A stretch of DNA of 64,000 nt from Microthyrium microscopicum (GCA_010405405.1 MU004236.1:1742070-1806069); one strand, 5' to 3'; shown: positions 22,437 to 34,968, counted from the stretch's first letter. Notes: a model not told the origin generated them from the letters alone. Numbers and translations are program-made.

Positions 22437-23263
22437 GCTGAGGCGACTATCTCAATAGCGACATGGAACGCCAAACAGTTTCTATAGGTTCAATCAGACC
22501 AGTGATTTGAAGGTGGAGAGAAAGATGCTCGGTTATCTATAAAGATGTTTAAAATGAATCAAGGATCATAAGATCAACTCGGCTCATCTAATTACGCCGG
22601 TGGGAAGGCGAGCGAGCAACGGCCTTTAAAGATGTTTGCATTTTGCAAAGTAGTTTGTGGAAAAATAAATCAACTATCAAACTTCCTCGGAGACATCACG
22701 ACCTGCTAAAAGAATTGAGATCAGCATACTACAATTTTTGGCTATTCTGCAGAAAAAGAATACATGTCCGCGCCTGGAACAATACGACCAATGGACGAAA
22801 AGATTCATAACGTATGAACTGAGTTTGAAGTTAATGAAGATGGGCACGGTTGGTGAGTGGCCCTCTGGTTGTTCAATGTTTACCAGATGCCTGTCCTTAC
22901 CTATTAGCCAATCACAGACACGAATCCTCAGCCTGATAGCTGTTTGGCTGCGCATAGTGGACGGAATATACAGCTTGCCTACTGTAGTTGCGATGCTTTT
23001 AGACACATTCCTTGCAAAATCTATATTCGAATCGTTATATAATACCCTTGCTATATTAAAACCCCTACCAAATTTGTCGACCAACCGATTGACAGAAGCA
23101 GGGGAGCAATCTTGTTACCTTGTTCGAAGGATTCCATACCCCAGACAAAAATGACCCTTCCGCCAGGTACATAAAGACTTGATATCTACCTCGAACTACT
23201 TCGCCAGCCAACATTTAAACATCTTCTGAAGCAAAAAATATGATCACGAAAGGCAAAAAGAAA
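22437..23263. other. Intergenic region
   Basis: Upstream region of the tyrosinase gene. Opposed open frames of about 135 codons on both strands (22677-23154) overlap each other, have no domain and lack good start or splice context. I see no gene here. Confidence 0.5.
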
Positions 23264-23382
23264 ACGTACAGCAGTAGGGATTCTCACGTGGTCACCCACC
23301 GCAATACTAATCTACCGGTTCGAAGCTTAAATAGGGCGGAGCGGACGGGACGCCTTGTATTCTTCGACCTATGGCCGTACGT
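23264..23382 (-). rRNA. Dispersed 5S rRNA gene
   Basis: About 119 bases read on the minus strand. The 5' acgtacggccat pairs with the 3' end ctgtacgt to form helix I. The conserved internal blocks are present: cccgtccgctc, tttaagc, and ggtagattagtattgcggtgggtgaccac followed by gagaatccc. A run of T follows at the 3' end, the RNA polymerase III terminator. Filamentous ascomycetes carry 5S genes scattered one by one, so an isolated copy is normal. Some helix II/III positions differ from my memory of the ascomycete consensus, so it may be a divergent or decaying copy. The length and termini look whole. Confidence 0.85.
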
Positions 23383-23893
23383 GAAAGAAAATCGTAAGTA
23401 GCTGGTACATATAGCATTATATCTCAGAGCATAGTCACGGCCAAGTCTACCACCAGGCTCCACCAGATCAATGAGTGATGATGCAGACTATAAAACAAAA
23501 AACTTCAGACACAAAATAGGAACATTATTATGCTTAGGATGAATTACATCGGAAGGTTCCAGGTACAAGCTGTCGTTGGGCAGTTTGGGGAAATATCGTG
23601 AAAGCCGTAGCCTGACCAGAAGAGAGACTGAAATAAGAAATGAGAACAGCGTATCTCCAATCTTTATTCCTTAAAATAGGATAGTCTGATGGCTTTGATG
23701 AAAGGGCGTACCAAAAGTTACGACAGCTAGTACTCAAGTGAGCAGTCAGAACCTAATCATACTTTCCAATTACAAGTACTACTTCTTAGGTCCTGAAGTG
23801 CCTTCTACATGCCATCAACTGGGAAATTTTACTTGAGCAACGCTACTGCATTGGAAATATGTGTCTAGGGACCTAGGACTGGAAACAACTTTA
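23383..23893. other. Intergenic region
   Basis: Between the 5S gene's 5' side and the 3' end of the aldo/keto reductase gene. No gene or repeat seen. Confidence 0.5.
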
Positions 23894-25059
23894 CTACTTG
23901 TGGAAGTTGTCAATTGGCGCTTCTGCTTCGACTCCTTTCCAAAGCTCATTCACCCGCTCAGCAATCTTGTCGTCCAATGGCCCGGCACGGATATACGCAA
24001 TAGTTTGCTTCGTCTGTTCCTCATTCTTGGCACCAAAGATGATTCCATCACCCTCTTTCAGCGCAGAATGATACGTGGCCCAGCGGTAGGCGAGCTCAGC
24101 CTTGGAAATGTCTGCATCTTTCGCGATGACCTCCCACTTATCGAGTGCATCAAGATAAGTTGGCTTCACGTACAGACCGTGGTACAATTGACCCACTGCA
24201 TGGGTCGAATTGAAACGACCGGCTCCTGCCTCAACCTGGGACCGAGTTTTAGCGAGGAAGCCGCCAGCGATGGGGCTGTAGATGTTGTAAGCGATACCCA
24301 GTTTCCGCAAGGTTGGAAGAAGCTCGCTTTCGGATTTGCGGCCGACAGCAGAGTAGTTTCCTTGATAGAACTTTGGGAGTGGGTATCCCTTGGCTTTGGA
24401 AATGTCGTAGACTTCCTGGACCTGGGCGGGGGTGTAGTTGGATAGTCCTAGGTACTTGAAGGCGCCGGCTTTGTAAAGCTCATCTGGAGGTGTGTCAGTT
24501 GCCGAACTGGTGATTTGGTTTAGAGGCAAGAGCTATGCTTTTCCACCTTTTCACAAGCAGTGATAGTAGAGTTCAACTTCATTGATATACTTACTGGAAG
24601 CCTCGAGCTGTTCTTCAAATGGAACCTTGGTGTCAGGAGCATGAAAGTAGAGAATGTGGACCTGTTTAGTTTGGAGTCTGAAGTCATTAGCGGCCGTGTG
24701 AGACATGGTTGATATGAAGCTTCAGGCGGCTTTTGGGACCTTCCCTATGACCTGGCTTACCTTTCCAAATTTCCCTTTCCACCAGCAATGATTTGGTCTT
24801 TGGTTCTTGATTCGCCAAACCCTCCTGGGAGTTTGGTATCGACCGTGAACCTTTCGGTAGCTTTGTTGTAGGCAATCTCTTCCTCACTGCCGGGGTAGAT
24901 TTCTGCAGTATCAAGAGTGGAAATTCCCTCCTTCTCAAGAATTGCTAGGATGGCTTTGGAATAATCATGAAACGAGTCGTAGCCTTCTGGAGCGGCCAAA
25001 ATGGAGGAGAGACCGCCGCCACCGTAGATGATCTTGATACCGTTAGATGTAGTTGCCAT
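23894..25059 (-). CDS. Aldo/keto reductase, AKR7 (aflatoxin-aldehyde reductase) type
   Basis: Three exons, 25059-24761, 24677-24595 and 24483-23894, give 323 residues. The fold's motifs are present: GISTLDTAEIYPGSEE holds the catalytic Asp and Tyr, FTVDTKLPG the Lys, and QVHILYFHAPD the His. FKYLGLSNYTPAQV and NIYSPIAGGFL follow. The C-terminus GVEAEAPIDNFHK is typical of fungal aldehyde reductase-like members. The family uses NADPH to reduce aldehydes and dicarbonyls, in detoxification or in metabolite pathways. No signal peptide, so cytosolic. Both introns are short with GTAAG donors. The start is the Met of MATTSNGIKIIYGGGG at 25059; an earlier in-frame Met at 25104 adds a Cys/Ser-rich stretch that looks like leader. 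Confidence 0.92.
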
Positions 25060-25709
25060 TTTGTTGGAATTAAGTGTGGAAAAGTATGAACATGCAGCGT
25101 CCACAGAAGCAGATGTCAGATGTATTTAAAGGAGTAAGGTTGATGTGATTATCAAGGATGATTAGCAATAATTACCACAGAGTTGCTTGTCTCCATGGCG
25201 ATCTTCGGAGTTTAGGGAGGGGAAGCTCTGCTAGATAATGGACCAGTTGTTTGCTTGCAAATGGCCCTACCTCTCAACCAAACAAACTTCCTTTTACATC
25301 TCACAAGAATGAAAGCTCTCAACACAAGAGCTAACCATTAAGCCCAATCGGAACCAGCTAATAGCCTACATCCACGTATGAGAAAGATCCAAATCAATCT
25401 TTTAATTTTCTCAGTAGAAGACACGATAAGTCGGTCCTTGAAACACCGTCAACTCAATTAATGAAATGGAATACTTCCATCAACACCAATGGCCTGCAAC
25501 CGTGTTCAAATCAGTTGGAAACATTCGATGTTTCCCAAACCAATCGACAAATTGTCCAAGCATTGACGCCGTCTATGGCAAATAAAGCACTCAATTCCAG
25601 ATTGTAGCTGATGGGGAGCATAGTTGATCAGAATTCGGATGAGCCATTTTTGGATAGGTACCTAAGTAGACGTTGGCACTATTTCCCAAAGACTCGACTA
25701 TCTTCCTAT
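25060..25709. other. Intergenic region
   Basis: Promoter of the aldo/keto reductase and 3' region of the F-box-like gene. No feature seen. Confidence 0.45.
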
Positions 25710-27520
25710 TCAAGATTCGAAATGCTGATCGCAAACCTTTTGGAAGTATCGTAAGGTTGCCCCTTTATCGAGACACAAGTTGACATCATACTTGCTAGTC
25801 GAATCCACTGCCTGATCGAAAAGCGACCTAGCGAACACACGATCCTGGTCTGATTGCCTGTCGGGACGTGAAGATTGATATCTTTCAAAGCCTCTGGCAT
25901 AAGAATCCACTACCTCATCGAGATATATTTCGCGGATACGTGATAAACAATGGCCTCCATCTTCGTCCTCTTCATGTTGATCTTCTCCATCTTCGCCTTC
26001 TTCATCTCGGTCCACTTCATCCTGGTCTTCCTCTTTTTCGTTTCGAACTTCTTCATCCTGGTCTTGGTCTTGGTCTTGGTCTCCTTCACCTTGATCTTCT
26101 TCATCTGAGTATTCTTCTTCTTGCTCTTCTTTGAACTGCATGAGCTCGACAACAGCGTCATTGATAGCTCTAAGATCCGCTTCGCTAAGTCGATCGCTGC
26201 ACTTGATAACCAATGTCTCTAAGTAGCAATTCAAAGAATATCCAAGCCACGTAACAAAACTGTCCTGATTGCTGTTTTCAACAATGCCGGACAGGCGACC
26301 TTCGTAGCCTAGGAAAATATCGAATATGTCTAAAGTAAGAATTCGAATTGAACCCATATGCTGGACCACCTCATCGGGATCAAATTTGGAGCAGCGATAT
26401 CCAGTCAACCAGCCTGGTTCGTCACTCCAGAGTAACGTCTCTAAGGTCGATTGAGGCGTATCTTGCGCTAAAATGCCAATAGAAATATCGAAGTCATTAA
26501 ACTCGCAATCCTTGAGAATAAAGGTTTTGAGACATTTCGCGCTCGCTAGAATGGTGTTGACTGCATATTTGACTTCTCCCCCTTGTGCAAGTTCTAGGAA
26601 CAAATGTTGCACTGTTGATGATCGTTTGGGCAGACGTAAATCAGCAGCCCATGTTCCAGCTTCGGCTGCCGCTCCATGAAAAGCGAGCCCCCTCAGATAG
26701 ATTGAGCTGATATTGGGCAGAAGAAACACTGATGCCACGTTCATTGCATCAATTTCTGACACTGGTTCAGAGGGTTCAATGGGGCTTCTAATAATTATAT
26801 GCTGGAGACATTGGAACCCAGGAGACCAGAGAGGTTGAGGATCGATCTCAAGTGTAGCTCGAATGATATTGGAGAAGAGATTCTGATTAGACTGCTCGAT
26901 GTAACCTCCACTATTGGAAGTCAGTAAATTCACTTGCCAGTATCAGCAATTTGTATTCCCCGTTGAGCGACTTACTATTTCTCACTTTGCCTCCACAATT
27001 CATCATTGGTCTCTTGCTCCCTTTCTTCATCGCCAACGGCCACAGGGAGAGGGTAGTTCTCCAATTTAAGTGTGTGAAGCCCTGAAGAAAATGCAATCAG
27101 AGCAAACTGAAGTGCCTCAACATTTCCTTCTCGTATGCGCCGAAGGGTGAAGGCAGGTATGCCGTTCGCAGTCATAGCGGCATTGACAAGTCTTGTAACA
27201 GCCTGAAGGCTAGACTCGCTCACAGCATCAATAATTTCAGTTGTGCTATTATATTTCAGCTCGAGAGTCTGGACGTGCCATGCCGCAACGTGGTCAAAAG
27301 CCACAGTGCTAAGAAGATCAACTAGACCGACCCCATTGTTATCCCTGGACGTGCCAAAAGACCAATTTCGAAACGATCGACTGCATTTCTGATGGTTTTC
27401 CAGAGTGCTTTGAGACTGATTGAAAATTTTTTTGTTTGTCAAAGCAAAGTTCAGATGATAGGCCGGGTCAAGATAGCGGTAAATACTCTGAACGAGCTCC
27501 AAAGGAAGAGAATCAATGCC
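25710..27520 (-). CDS. F-box-like protein with acidic Asp/Gln/Glu repeat
   Basis: Two exons, 27520-26976 and 26910-25710, join in frame (WRQSEK then YGGYIEQ) to about 581 residues. The N-terminus IDSLPLELVQSIYRYLDPAYHLNFALTNKKIF matches an F-box, the Skp1-binding motif of SCF ubiquitin ligases. The middle has leucine-rich-repeat-like alternation (LFLELAQGG, LKTFILKDCEF, LETLLWSDEPG). Near residues 440-490 lies a purely acidic stretch with DQDQDQDQDEE and EEDQDEVDRDEEGEDGED. The last 60 residues are mixed helical (DQAVDSTSKYDVNLCLDKGATLRYF). Such proteins recruit substrates for ubiquitination; the target is unknown. The start could also be 36 bases further out (27556). Confidence 0.8.
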
Positions 27521-28059
27521 CATAGCAAATGTCCAATAATACTTCTGATACTGCATTACGCAGATAGTGGGCGTTGTCTGGCCGCAGTAAAAGTATTTGG
27601 CTAGATTTTGATGTGGTTTGTAGTGTCTCCGCAGGGTGATTTAAGTGGTGATATCAGGTCATATAATAACTTTTTAATGAAGACGACCAGACAGCTAAAT
27701 CCTACGAAACCTACAAATTAGCAGGTAGCCTACCAAAATCGACCTCCCAATCATTCTATTTCCAACTTCAGGCAAAATTTTGTTCTCTCTACGAAAATCT
27801 GAGTGGTTAGAGAGATTTGCAGCTACTCAATCGTTTCTCACATTTGTGTTATGCTTCTGTTGTATGCCCTTTGCGCATTGACACATGAACAAGATTTGCG
27901 TCTTCAAGCGATTTCTAAAGTGTGGTGATACTACTCAGTATTGGCCTTGTCTGTGAACTTGCTCACTCCTTGTAATTGCTCAAGATGCCATATCCATTGG
28001 AAGTATCTTTCTCAATTCTTACTTACAAGACTGTCGAAACTAGCTTCCAAGTAGAAGTA
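27521..28059. other. Intergenic region
   Basis: Upstream of the F-box-like gene. AT-rich; no gene or repeat seen. Confidence 0.45.
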
Positions 28060-28500
28060 ATTCATCCACTCACCAGACAAGGTCCATGATACTGGGCGTA
28101 TATCCTGGGAAAAAGATACCCTTGATAGATAGCCAAAGTAGCAAGAGAGAAGCATAAACCAAATCTAAGACTTCTTATGCCGGCCGGTCGTTGATCCTCC
28201 CTGTAGTAAGTCTCGTCCACTCCACTGAGACCCGCGCTGAAAGCCACATTATTGTCAGCGCGGTAGGCTTCCAGGACATCTAGTACCGGTGTAAATTCTG
28301 TTGTTATATGAGATTAGCTGTGGAAAGACAAGGCAAATCATCCTTTTGGTGTTTACCATTTACTGGGTTATATTTCTCATCAATAATAGTCAGCTATAAA
28401 ACTTGCTACACTTCCGGCGAAGGTATCCGCACGTATTCATCAACAGTAACGTCAAGCGGTTCACCTATGTGTTGTGGTAGGCCTTACTTTAATCTTTAGG
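28060..28500 (-). pseudogene. Possible gene remnant or unresolved exons
   Basis: Three protein-like stretches follow one another on the minus strand. They read GLPQHIGEPLDVTVDEYVRIPS (about 28470-28405), a short DEKYNPVNG (about 28385), and EFTPVLDVLEAYRADNNVAF onward into a hydrophobic segment near 28120 (FGLCFSLATLAIYQGYLF). GT and AG sites between them could be introns, but a coherent start and end cannot be found, and one frame change seems needed near 28105. It may be the leftover of an integral membrane protein gene, or exons of a real gene that I cannot complete. No family is recognised. Confidence 0.3.
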
Positions 28501-28957
28501 AGCGGTGAAGAAATGCTTGTTGGCCAAAAATGTGTGCCGCCTTATATTCATTCAGAAACCCGCTTGATTCGTTAAACCTCTCTCAATGTATCCAATGACC
28601 ATCTGATCCACTGTTCTGGGATATACAGCTACGTGCGTTCAGGAGATCCACCCTAGTCGAAGACTGATCTAGATCGCCACTTTCTATGATCCAACCGCAT
28701 TAGCTCAATAATGTACCAGCACGCGCTCCTTAACGAAAACTGCAGCAAGAATAACACGCAGCACGAATACCGATACAAATCATCTCAAACTGAGCAGTAT
28801 AGCCTCCTCTCTGAGGTCTCCTTTTACACTATCTACTTCTTGATCTAGAGCTCAACTTCTGCGCTCAATACTGGATATCTGAGCCGTGCAGGCTTGCTTG
28901 CTTTCTGCATTCCTGCATCGCCAGGCCATCAGGCTATTAAACTTGATCGGACGTGCG

Positions 28958-30825
28958 ATGCCTTATTACGGAAAAATCAGTTTAGCGTGCAGTTTATGTA
29001 GAACCAGAAAGATAAAGGTATTCAAGATATTCTCAAACTCATTTGGCATCATTGCTAACATAACCTTTCATCTAGTGTGACCAGTTACGTCCGTCATGTT
29101 CCCAATGTCTTAGGATAGTGAGTCCCCCAGCGCAAAAGTGTGGAAGTTGTCTCTCGACCCTGAACTCAGAAATTTGCTGCAATGTGCTCCATCGAGAACA
29201 AGGGGATGCGTTTTGACTGACACTCTACCGTGACATATCTGCAACAGCCTAGGCAGGATGTTGAAAGACATAACAATTCAAAAAATGTCCTTGGACTAAT
29301 AGGTCACAGTCAGCCACATGCACTGGTTACCGCGATCCAAAATCGACAGTCTTTCGACACTACAGTTACATTACAGAGAAGCGGAAGCCCCTTCCCGAGA
29401 GCTTCGAATCTGCGGATAGTGATATTGAAATGGCCCTGAAGTCTGTCACCAAGTCCCATCGACTAGATGGGTCGTTGTCAATCTCGACGAACGACCTGGT
29501 CACATCGCTATTCTACGGCTACTTCACAGTGGGAGGATCACCCACTGGTCACCTTTTCACCTCATGGCTCCCGAAGAACATACCAAACACAGACAATGAC
29601 GCCTCGTTAGCTGCATTTCGGGCCACTGGTTATGCGCTACTCTTCGCTATCACAAAATCTCAAGATCAGCTCGCTATGGCAAGGCAGAAATATAGCAAGG
29701 CTCTGTATCTTACTCGGCAGGCTCTTGAAAGCCCAGACACATCACAAACATGTTGGATTGTCAGAATTATTTGTAAGTATTTCTCGTCTTAAACCCTGTG
29801 TAGCAATATCTCAACTAATAAGCCAGTACTGTTGAGCCTATTTGAGGTTTGAAAGATGGTCTTCTTGATTCATTTGGAGACTGATATCTAGTAGACATTC
29901 GCCTGCACATCCTATGCCTCACTGCTTATGGTTCACCAACATTTTGCAGGGGCCGCCGCGTTACTACGTACTCAAGATTTATATAACAAGGAAAATCCAC
30001 TTAGCAAGGACGAGCTACAGGTCTTTTTACTTCTGCGAAGGCGCTTGGTATGCTCTGATCGATCAACATCGTTGCTAGTCACTAACCAAACCGCAGGTGG
30101 CTACTAGCCTTATGCGCAAAATGCCAATCGCCACAGCAGTGATTCGCTGGTCGGAAGCCGTAAAAAAGATCATGACACCAGACGAACTTTGGTCTTCGGA
30201 ACTCTGGGATGGCATTGCGCAATTGGCTAACCTTCAAGCAAAACTGGCCACCAATCAACCGGCCAACTATGCGAATTATATACAGCCTTTAGAACAACAA
30301 GATCGCCACCTAAGCACGTGGGCTAACAGACTGCCGCAATCGTGGAGATACGAGATCCGTAGTCGGCAATTCAAAGACGAGGACTATCCGACCTACTACT
30401 ACAAATACATCGACTACAATGTCGCACTAGATTGGACCCATTACCGAGTCGCGAGGTGCATCATACATCATACAATTTTGAAATTCTCACAGACAGCAGA
30501 CGTCACTATCCCATCATCAATTCTTTCAAACCAGATTGTTAACTCAGAACGCATCATACAGTCCTTATGTGATGACATATGCGCTACTGTTCCATACTTC
30601 CTTCGGCAAACCGATCAATCAAGCAGCTCCAAGCCAGGGATCGACGCACTTGACTTGGTATGGCCACTTCACATGACAGTTAATATGGACTGTGCTCCAT
30701 TATCTCAGCGTCTTTGGGCACAAGGAAAATTGCAAGAGATTGGGGAAACCATGGGCATTTCGCTGGCCTCTCAATTAGCAGCTGTTCTGAAGCCAGCATG
30801 GTTACAAGTCAATGCCAACCGATAG
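28958..30825 (+). CDS. Zn(2)-Cys(6) fungal transcription factor
   Basis: Six exons (28958-29017, 29076-29117, 29310-29772, 29827-29846, 29895-30047, 30097-30825) join in frame to 488 residues. The zinc cluster reads CSLCRTRKIKC, DQLRPSC, SQC, LRISATC, giving exact C-x2-C-x6-C-x6-C-x2-C-x6-C spacing. It is split over the first three exons. TGYRDPKSTVFRHYS follows, the usual linker of this class (CxGYRD..xxxFR). The rest is the helical regulatory region (GYFTVGGSPTGHLFTSWLP, LLSLFETFACTSYASLLMVH, GAAALLRTQDLY). The family binds CGG-type half sites, and this subtype often sits near secondary-metabolite genes. Intron 2 is long (192 bases), the others 49-60. The 20-base exon 4 is the least certain. 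Confidence 0.88.
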
Positions 30826-32093
30826 ACATACTAACGGGCCTGCCCCATCCATTGTGCTGAGTCATATACGATCGCGTTCTGCTTGAGTGCTTTACTGTCA
30901 CGCAGTGCGTTATCCCTAGACATTTATTCGAACGCAATGGAAAACATAATACCTTGTGTTTTGATGGCGACCGTGGGAATAAGCGAAGCTGATGGGAGCA
31001 CGCTAATTTTTTTCTCCCTCAGTTGAACACTGCTTCAAAATCAGGAGTGTTTTTCCCATGGCTAGAGATATTCTCTGCATCCACATAGTCATATCAATAT
31101 TCATGAGAGTAATGTTGCATATTCCAAGCTTTGGGAATAACATAGAAACTGACCGATGCCCGATCTGGGTTCAAGAGAAAATTCAAGCAGCGTTCCTCTA
31201 CTTTACCATGCCTCGTACTCTCCCTATTGAATATCGGTAGCCATCAGAAATACACGGTTTCGCCCGAGCATCCTCGATCAAAGTGCTCCTTCCCGACCCA
31301 ACTTGCCCACTATCCGCAGCCTGCATCAACCAGCACGCCATTGGCCGAATGCTTCCTTAGCGCCACAAGGCTGAAACACATCACGCACAGACGTTAAATT
31401 CCAACCACATCTATCAAAATCTTCGGCGGCAATACAGCGGCTGTTTGGTATATTTAGGTTTGCTGGGAATAGCTAGCCTATCTTTCAAGCTGTAAAGAAC
31501 CAGGGTAGTTCTTTGGGTCTCGAAAAGGTCGGACGATGGGATAACAAGCAAGACAGGCAAGGTAAATTGATCGTGAAACGTTTAGATTCATGCTGGTCTA
31601 AGTATATCTCGTGCTATAATAATCGTATCCTTGATGCGGACCGGTTTGGTATCCTTCCTTCCTCTTGCATGCCCTTGTTATGCTTCAAAACAACATGCTA
31701 TAATAATAACTAGCAGTTGACATTTTGTGGGGGAGTGTAACGCCAACGTTGGAGTGCCTTGCAGCCTCATCCTTACATTCTGTTGGAACCTGAAGAAAAC
31801 ACACCGATGGTAATAGAAATAAAAACTAGCATTGAAACAGACTTGCCTCGGTGGGGAATTTGAAAGAAAAAACAGGAAACGTGAATCATGCTCGGCTATA
31901 AGTTCAAAAAGAAAAGAAAAAACAAAACATGGAAAGACATTACTTCGTAGCGCTCATGATAAAAGGTGTGAGCGAGGCTGAGGCCTCAGCCTCGCAGTAG
32001 GGAGCTCTTTGTTGTGATTGGCGCGTAATCGTAAAAGACGTGTTGTTGAACCTTGGATTTGGTAAGAGGGATTTTGGCTTCGCCCCCAAAAAG
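30826..32093. other. Intergenic region, convergent 3' ends
   Basis: Between the stop codon of the Zn2Cys6 regulator (plus) and that of the Rua1-like regulator (minus), so probably both 3' UTRs. A/T tracts near 31010 and A-rich tracts near 31860-31930. A short near-perfect inverted repeat (tgaggctgaggcctcagcctcg) lies around 31970-32000. No gene was accepted. Confidence 0.5.
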
Positions 32094-34968
32094 CTAAAAC
32101 ATGCCGCCATAATGCTCCATCATACTGGTACCGCCGAGACCAGCATAGTTGTTAGCTGTAGGGTAGCCGCCATTTTCAGAAGCGAGGGCGATGCGCATGT
32201 TGATTGGTAGGCCCAAGATATCCTCGTGTAAATCGTGGACTTGGCGTAGATCATTGTCTTCGGTGGTGTAGTGTGGTAAGGCATACTCGGAACAGGTGCT
32301 TTGGGACGAGTTGGTGGAGAGATCATTGGTGGAGGATCGGTTGCTGGTGTCAGAGGAGGCTTCGAATTGGCTGTTGAGGGATTGGGTGCTGTCGCAGGCA
32401 TAATCTGAGTGTTGGTGGTGGGTGCTTGTAGAGCAGAGGTCTTCAAAGTTGGCGAAGCCGAAGCTGTAGTCCTGGGTGTGGTCGTGAAAACCATTTGGGC
32501 CATTTAGTCCTTGCAAACCTAGGCCGTGGAGTTGCATTCCAGATTGGCTGGGTGTATCCAGCTGAGGGGTAGAAAGTGCGGTGTTGCTGAGTTGTGGTGT
32601 TGAAATTGGGGTTGATGCCGGGGAGGGTGGTTTCCTTGAATTGATTTCTGCGCTATTCATGTGCGAATCATGCTTTGAGCCTTCAAATGCGAGCTTAGAG
32701 ACGATTAAATCCGCACATGAGACAGTATTCGGCGTTGGTTCTGTCAGTTCAACTTTGACATGGGATATCGTTGTGGAGTCCTCGACAATTGGTTGTGAAT
32801 ACTCTGTTGAAAGATGACTCGAATCCCGCTGCTCAGCCTGATTGTCGACTTCCATACCAATACGCAGAGCAGTAAGTGGTCTGGACTCTGTTGATTCACA
32901 GACCGGTCCTTCAATGATCTGCTCTACCAAGCGGTCTTTCGTTACAGTTCTTGGCGAAACTGCTGCTGAAGCGCATGGATTTTCCGTGGTTAAGCTGGAG
33001 GTACCAAAGGCCTCACTGAAGATGGGAGGCTGCTCAGTTGATTCAATAGCTGTAACGGGCTCTTCGTTCTTGGCATCATCGTCGGTAATCTCTTCGACTC
33101 TGTTGTCAGGCACCCCGATAGAAAGTCTTTTGGAAATGGTAGGTCGTCGTCGTTTCGGTGCATCCTTTGCAGGCTTCTGGGACACTTGACACTACTTCAT
33201 GTCAGTATGATCTTTTCTACGATTTTAGATACTTCGATGGACGACCTGACTTACCTTGGAGACATGGCGAAACCACGTGGTTGGACCTTTCTTCTTGCTG
33301 CTCACCAAGCTCAACCACTCGCCACATTCGCCACACAAGCCCTCCCATGCGTCAACGTTTCCTTCAACCTGGGATAAGTTAGCATTTTAGTTGCAGATGA
33401 ATACCTCAGCAATCATGGAGGCATATGACAAGAAGAAAGCTCACCCTTCGAACGTGGTCTGGTGCCGCAAACGCCTGCCCCGTTTGGGCACATACACCAT
33501 GAGTAAACGACTTATCGTACCAATAAGCCGAGTTCTTCAGCACGAGCCATCGTCCAGGTTTGCAAAGACCACACCAGCCCTCCCTCTTATTACCATGACC
33601 TCTGACCCAGCGTGGAGTATACAAATCGCCATTCCATCGGAGTTCTTGCTCATGTGGAACAAGGTCCGGGTCTGTAGTCTTCATGTCCTCTTCTGGTGGG
33701 TCAGATGGTGGTTCCTGAAGTGAAGCAAATAGGTCCGGAGGGTCAGGGAGGTCTGCGTAGTGGCCACCAAAGGGGTTCATCCGATCCGAAGCTAGTAGAG
33801 GAAATAGAGCTTGAGAAGGTAACTGGCGTGGAGGTTCTGGGTAACCAACACCCCACATCATGGTTGATGGAATCGCTCGGTGGGAGTATGCGAGATTTTG
33901 ACCAGGGCCGGCGAAGGTGGTTACGCCACGGTCATTAGATACTGAAGTCAGTCCGTTATGTGGATTCAAAGGTGAGAGACCAATATATGAGGAATATCGA
34001 TTTGGTTGCTGATATGGGACCATTTGAGGGGTTTGAGCAGGCACATTCATGCCTGTTGACCATCTTTGCCGTCGATTACTGTCTCTTGTGTATGGAGAAG
34101 TGCGCATGTTATTATGTGGAACTGGTGAGGCACGAGATCGTGAGCCTGGTCTCATTGGTGGTGGACACGGCGATTCCATAGGTGAAAAGGTTCGCTGTGA
34201 CAAGCGTTCTGTACTGCTCCAGTCTGAATCGGAAGGATATGCCATCTCTGGTGTGGTGAGTCGAGTTGTTGCGTATGTGGAGTTTGATACTTGTGATGGC
34301 CGCCTTGAGTCAATATCTGAATGAAAGGGGTTATCGTGGGTTTCTTGTTCGCAATGGCCCATTCTTCGAAGGTCGACAATTCCATTTTCTTCATCGACCG
34401 CTGATAATGGAAGTGGTAAGTCTGTCATCTCAGAGTCGTATGAAGACATGTCCATTGAGTTTGGGCTCTTTTGTTGCCAAGGTCCTATATTTGTAAGATG
34501 GTGCTTTATTTGCTAATGAAAACTAACCTTCGAGAGCTTGATGAGGATGTACCATCTGTGGAGGCGGCATGCTAAAGCGATTTATATTTGGTGTTACAGC
34601 TAGACCTGTAGGCCGCGCTCTTCGGGCGGTAGCCATGTTTAACAAACCACTTGATCCCCATGTAGAATATGCTTGACTGGTGAATGGTGAATTCATTATG
34701 TTGGATGTAGGTGTGGTGGCTGAGTGGGAACTGGCAGGGTAGGATGTTGCACTGAACATGATTTGCGTATTTGGCGCCCCCGCTTGAGCTGCCTGAAAAC
34801 ACTGCTGTTGACCTTGAGGCTGTGAAATTGATGGTGAAGAATACACATCGTTTCCATTTAATCTAAAAATGCGAATATCGGTTAGTTAACGGTCAGTATC
34901 TGAACGGGGCGTAGACCATCAAGATCTAGCCAAGAAAGACCTTACTGCTGAATTGCATTGAATTCCAT
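32094..34968 (-). CDS. Rua1-like C2H2-type transcription regulator (PF14616 type)
   Basis: Exons by frame and splice sites are 34968-34946, 34862-34528, 34484-33445, 33368-33255 and 33191-32094, giving about 869 residues. The first 450 are Pro/Ser/Asn/Gln-rich and disordered, as in activation regions. The core is the Rua1 C-terminal type: LYTPRWVRGHGNKREGWCGLC, KPGRWLVLKNSAYWYDKSFTHG, then across an intron EGLCGECGEWLSLVSSKKKGPTTWFRHVSKC. The paired Cys and His residues make two atypical zinc modules. The family is named after the Ustilago ustilagic-acid regulator; ascomycete members are common but poorly studied. KRRRPTISKRLS follows as a likely nuclear signal, then a 300-residue disordered tail rich in Ser, Thr and Gln. 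The start MEFNAIQQ is the first good in-frame Met; an additional upstream exon is possible. Confidence 0.85.

Noticed and set aside
22677-23154. Overlapping open frames on both strands
   Set aside because: They overlap each other, show no motif and lack splice or promoter context.
25868-26134. Leu/His-rich plus-strand frame
   Set aside because: Antisense of the acidic repeat in the F-box-like gene; the pattern follows from the repeat.
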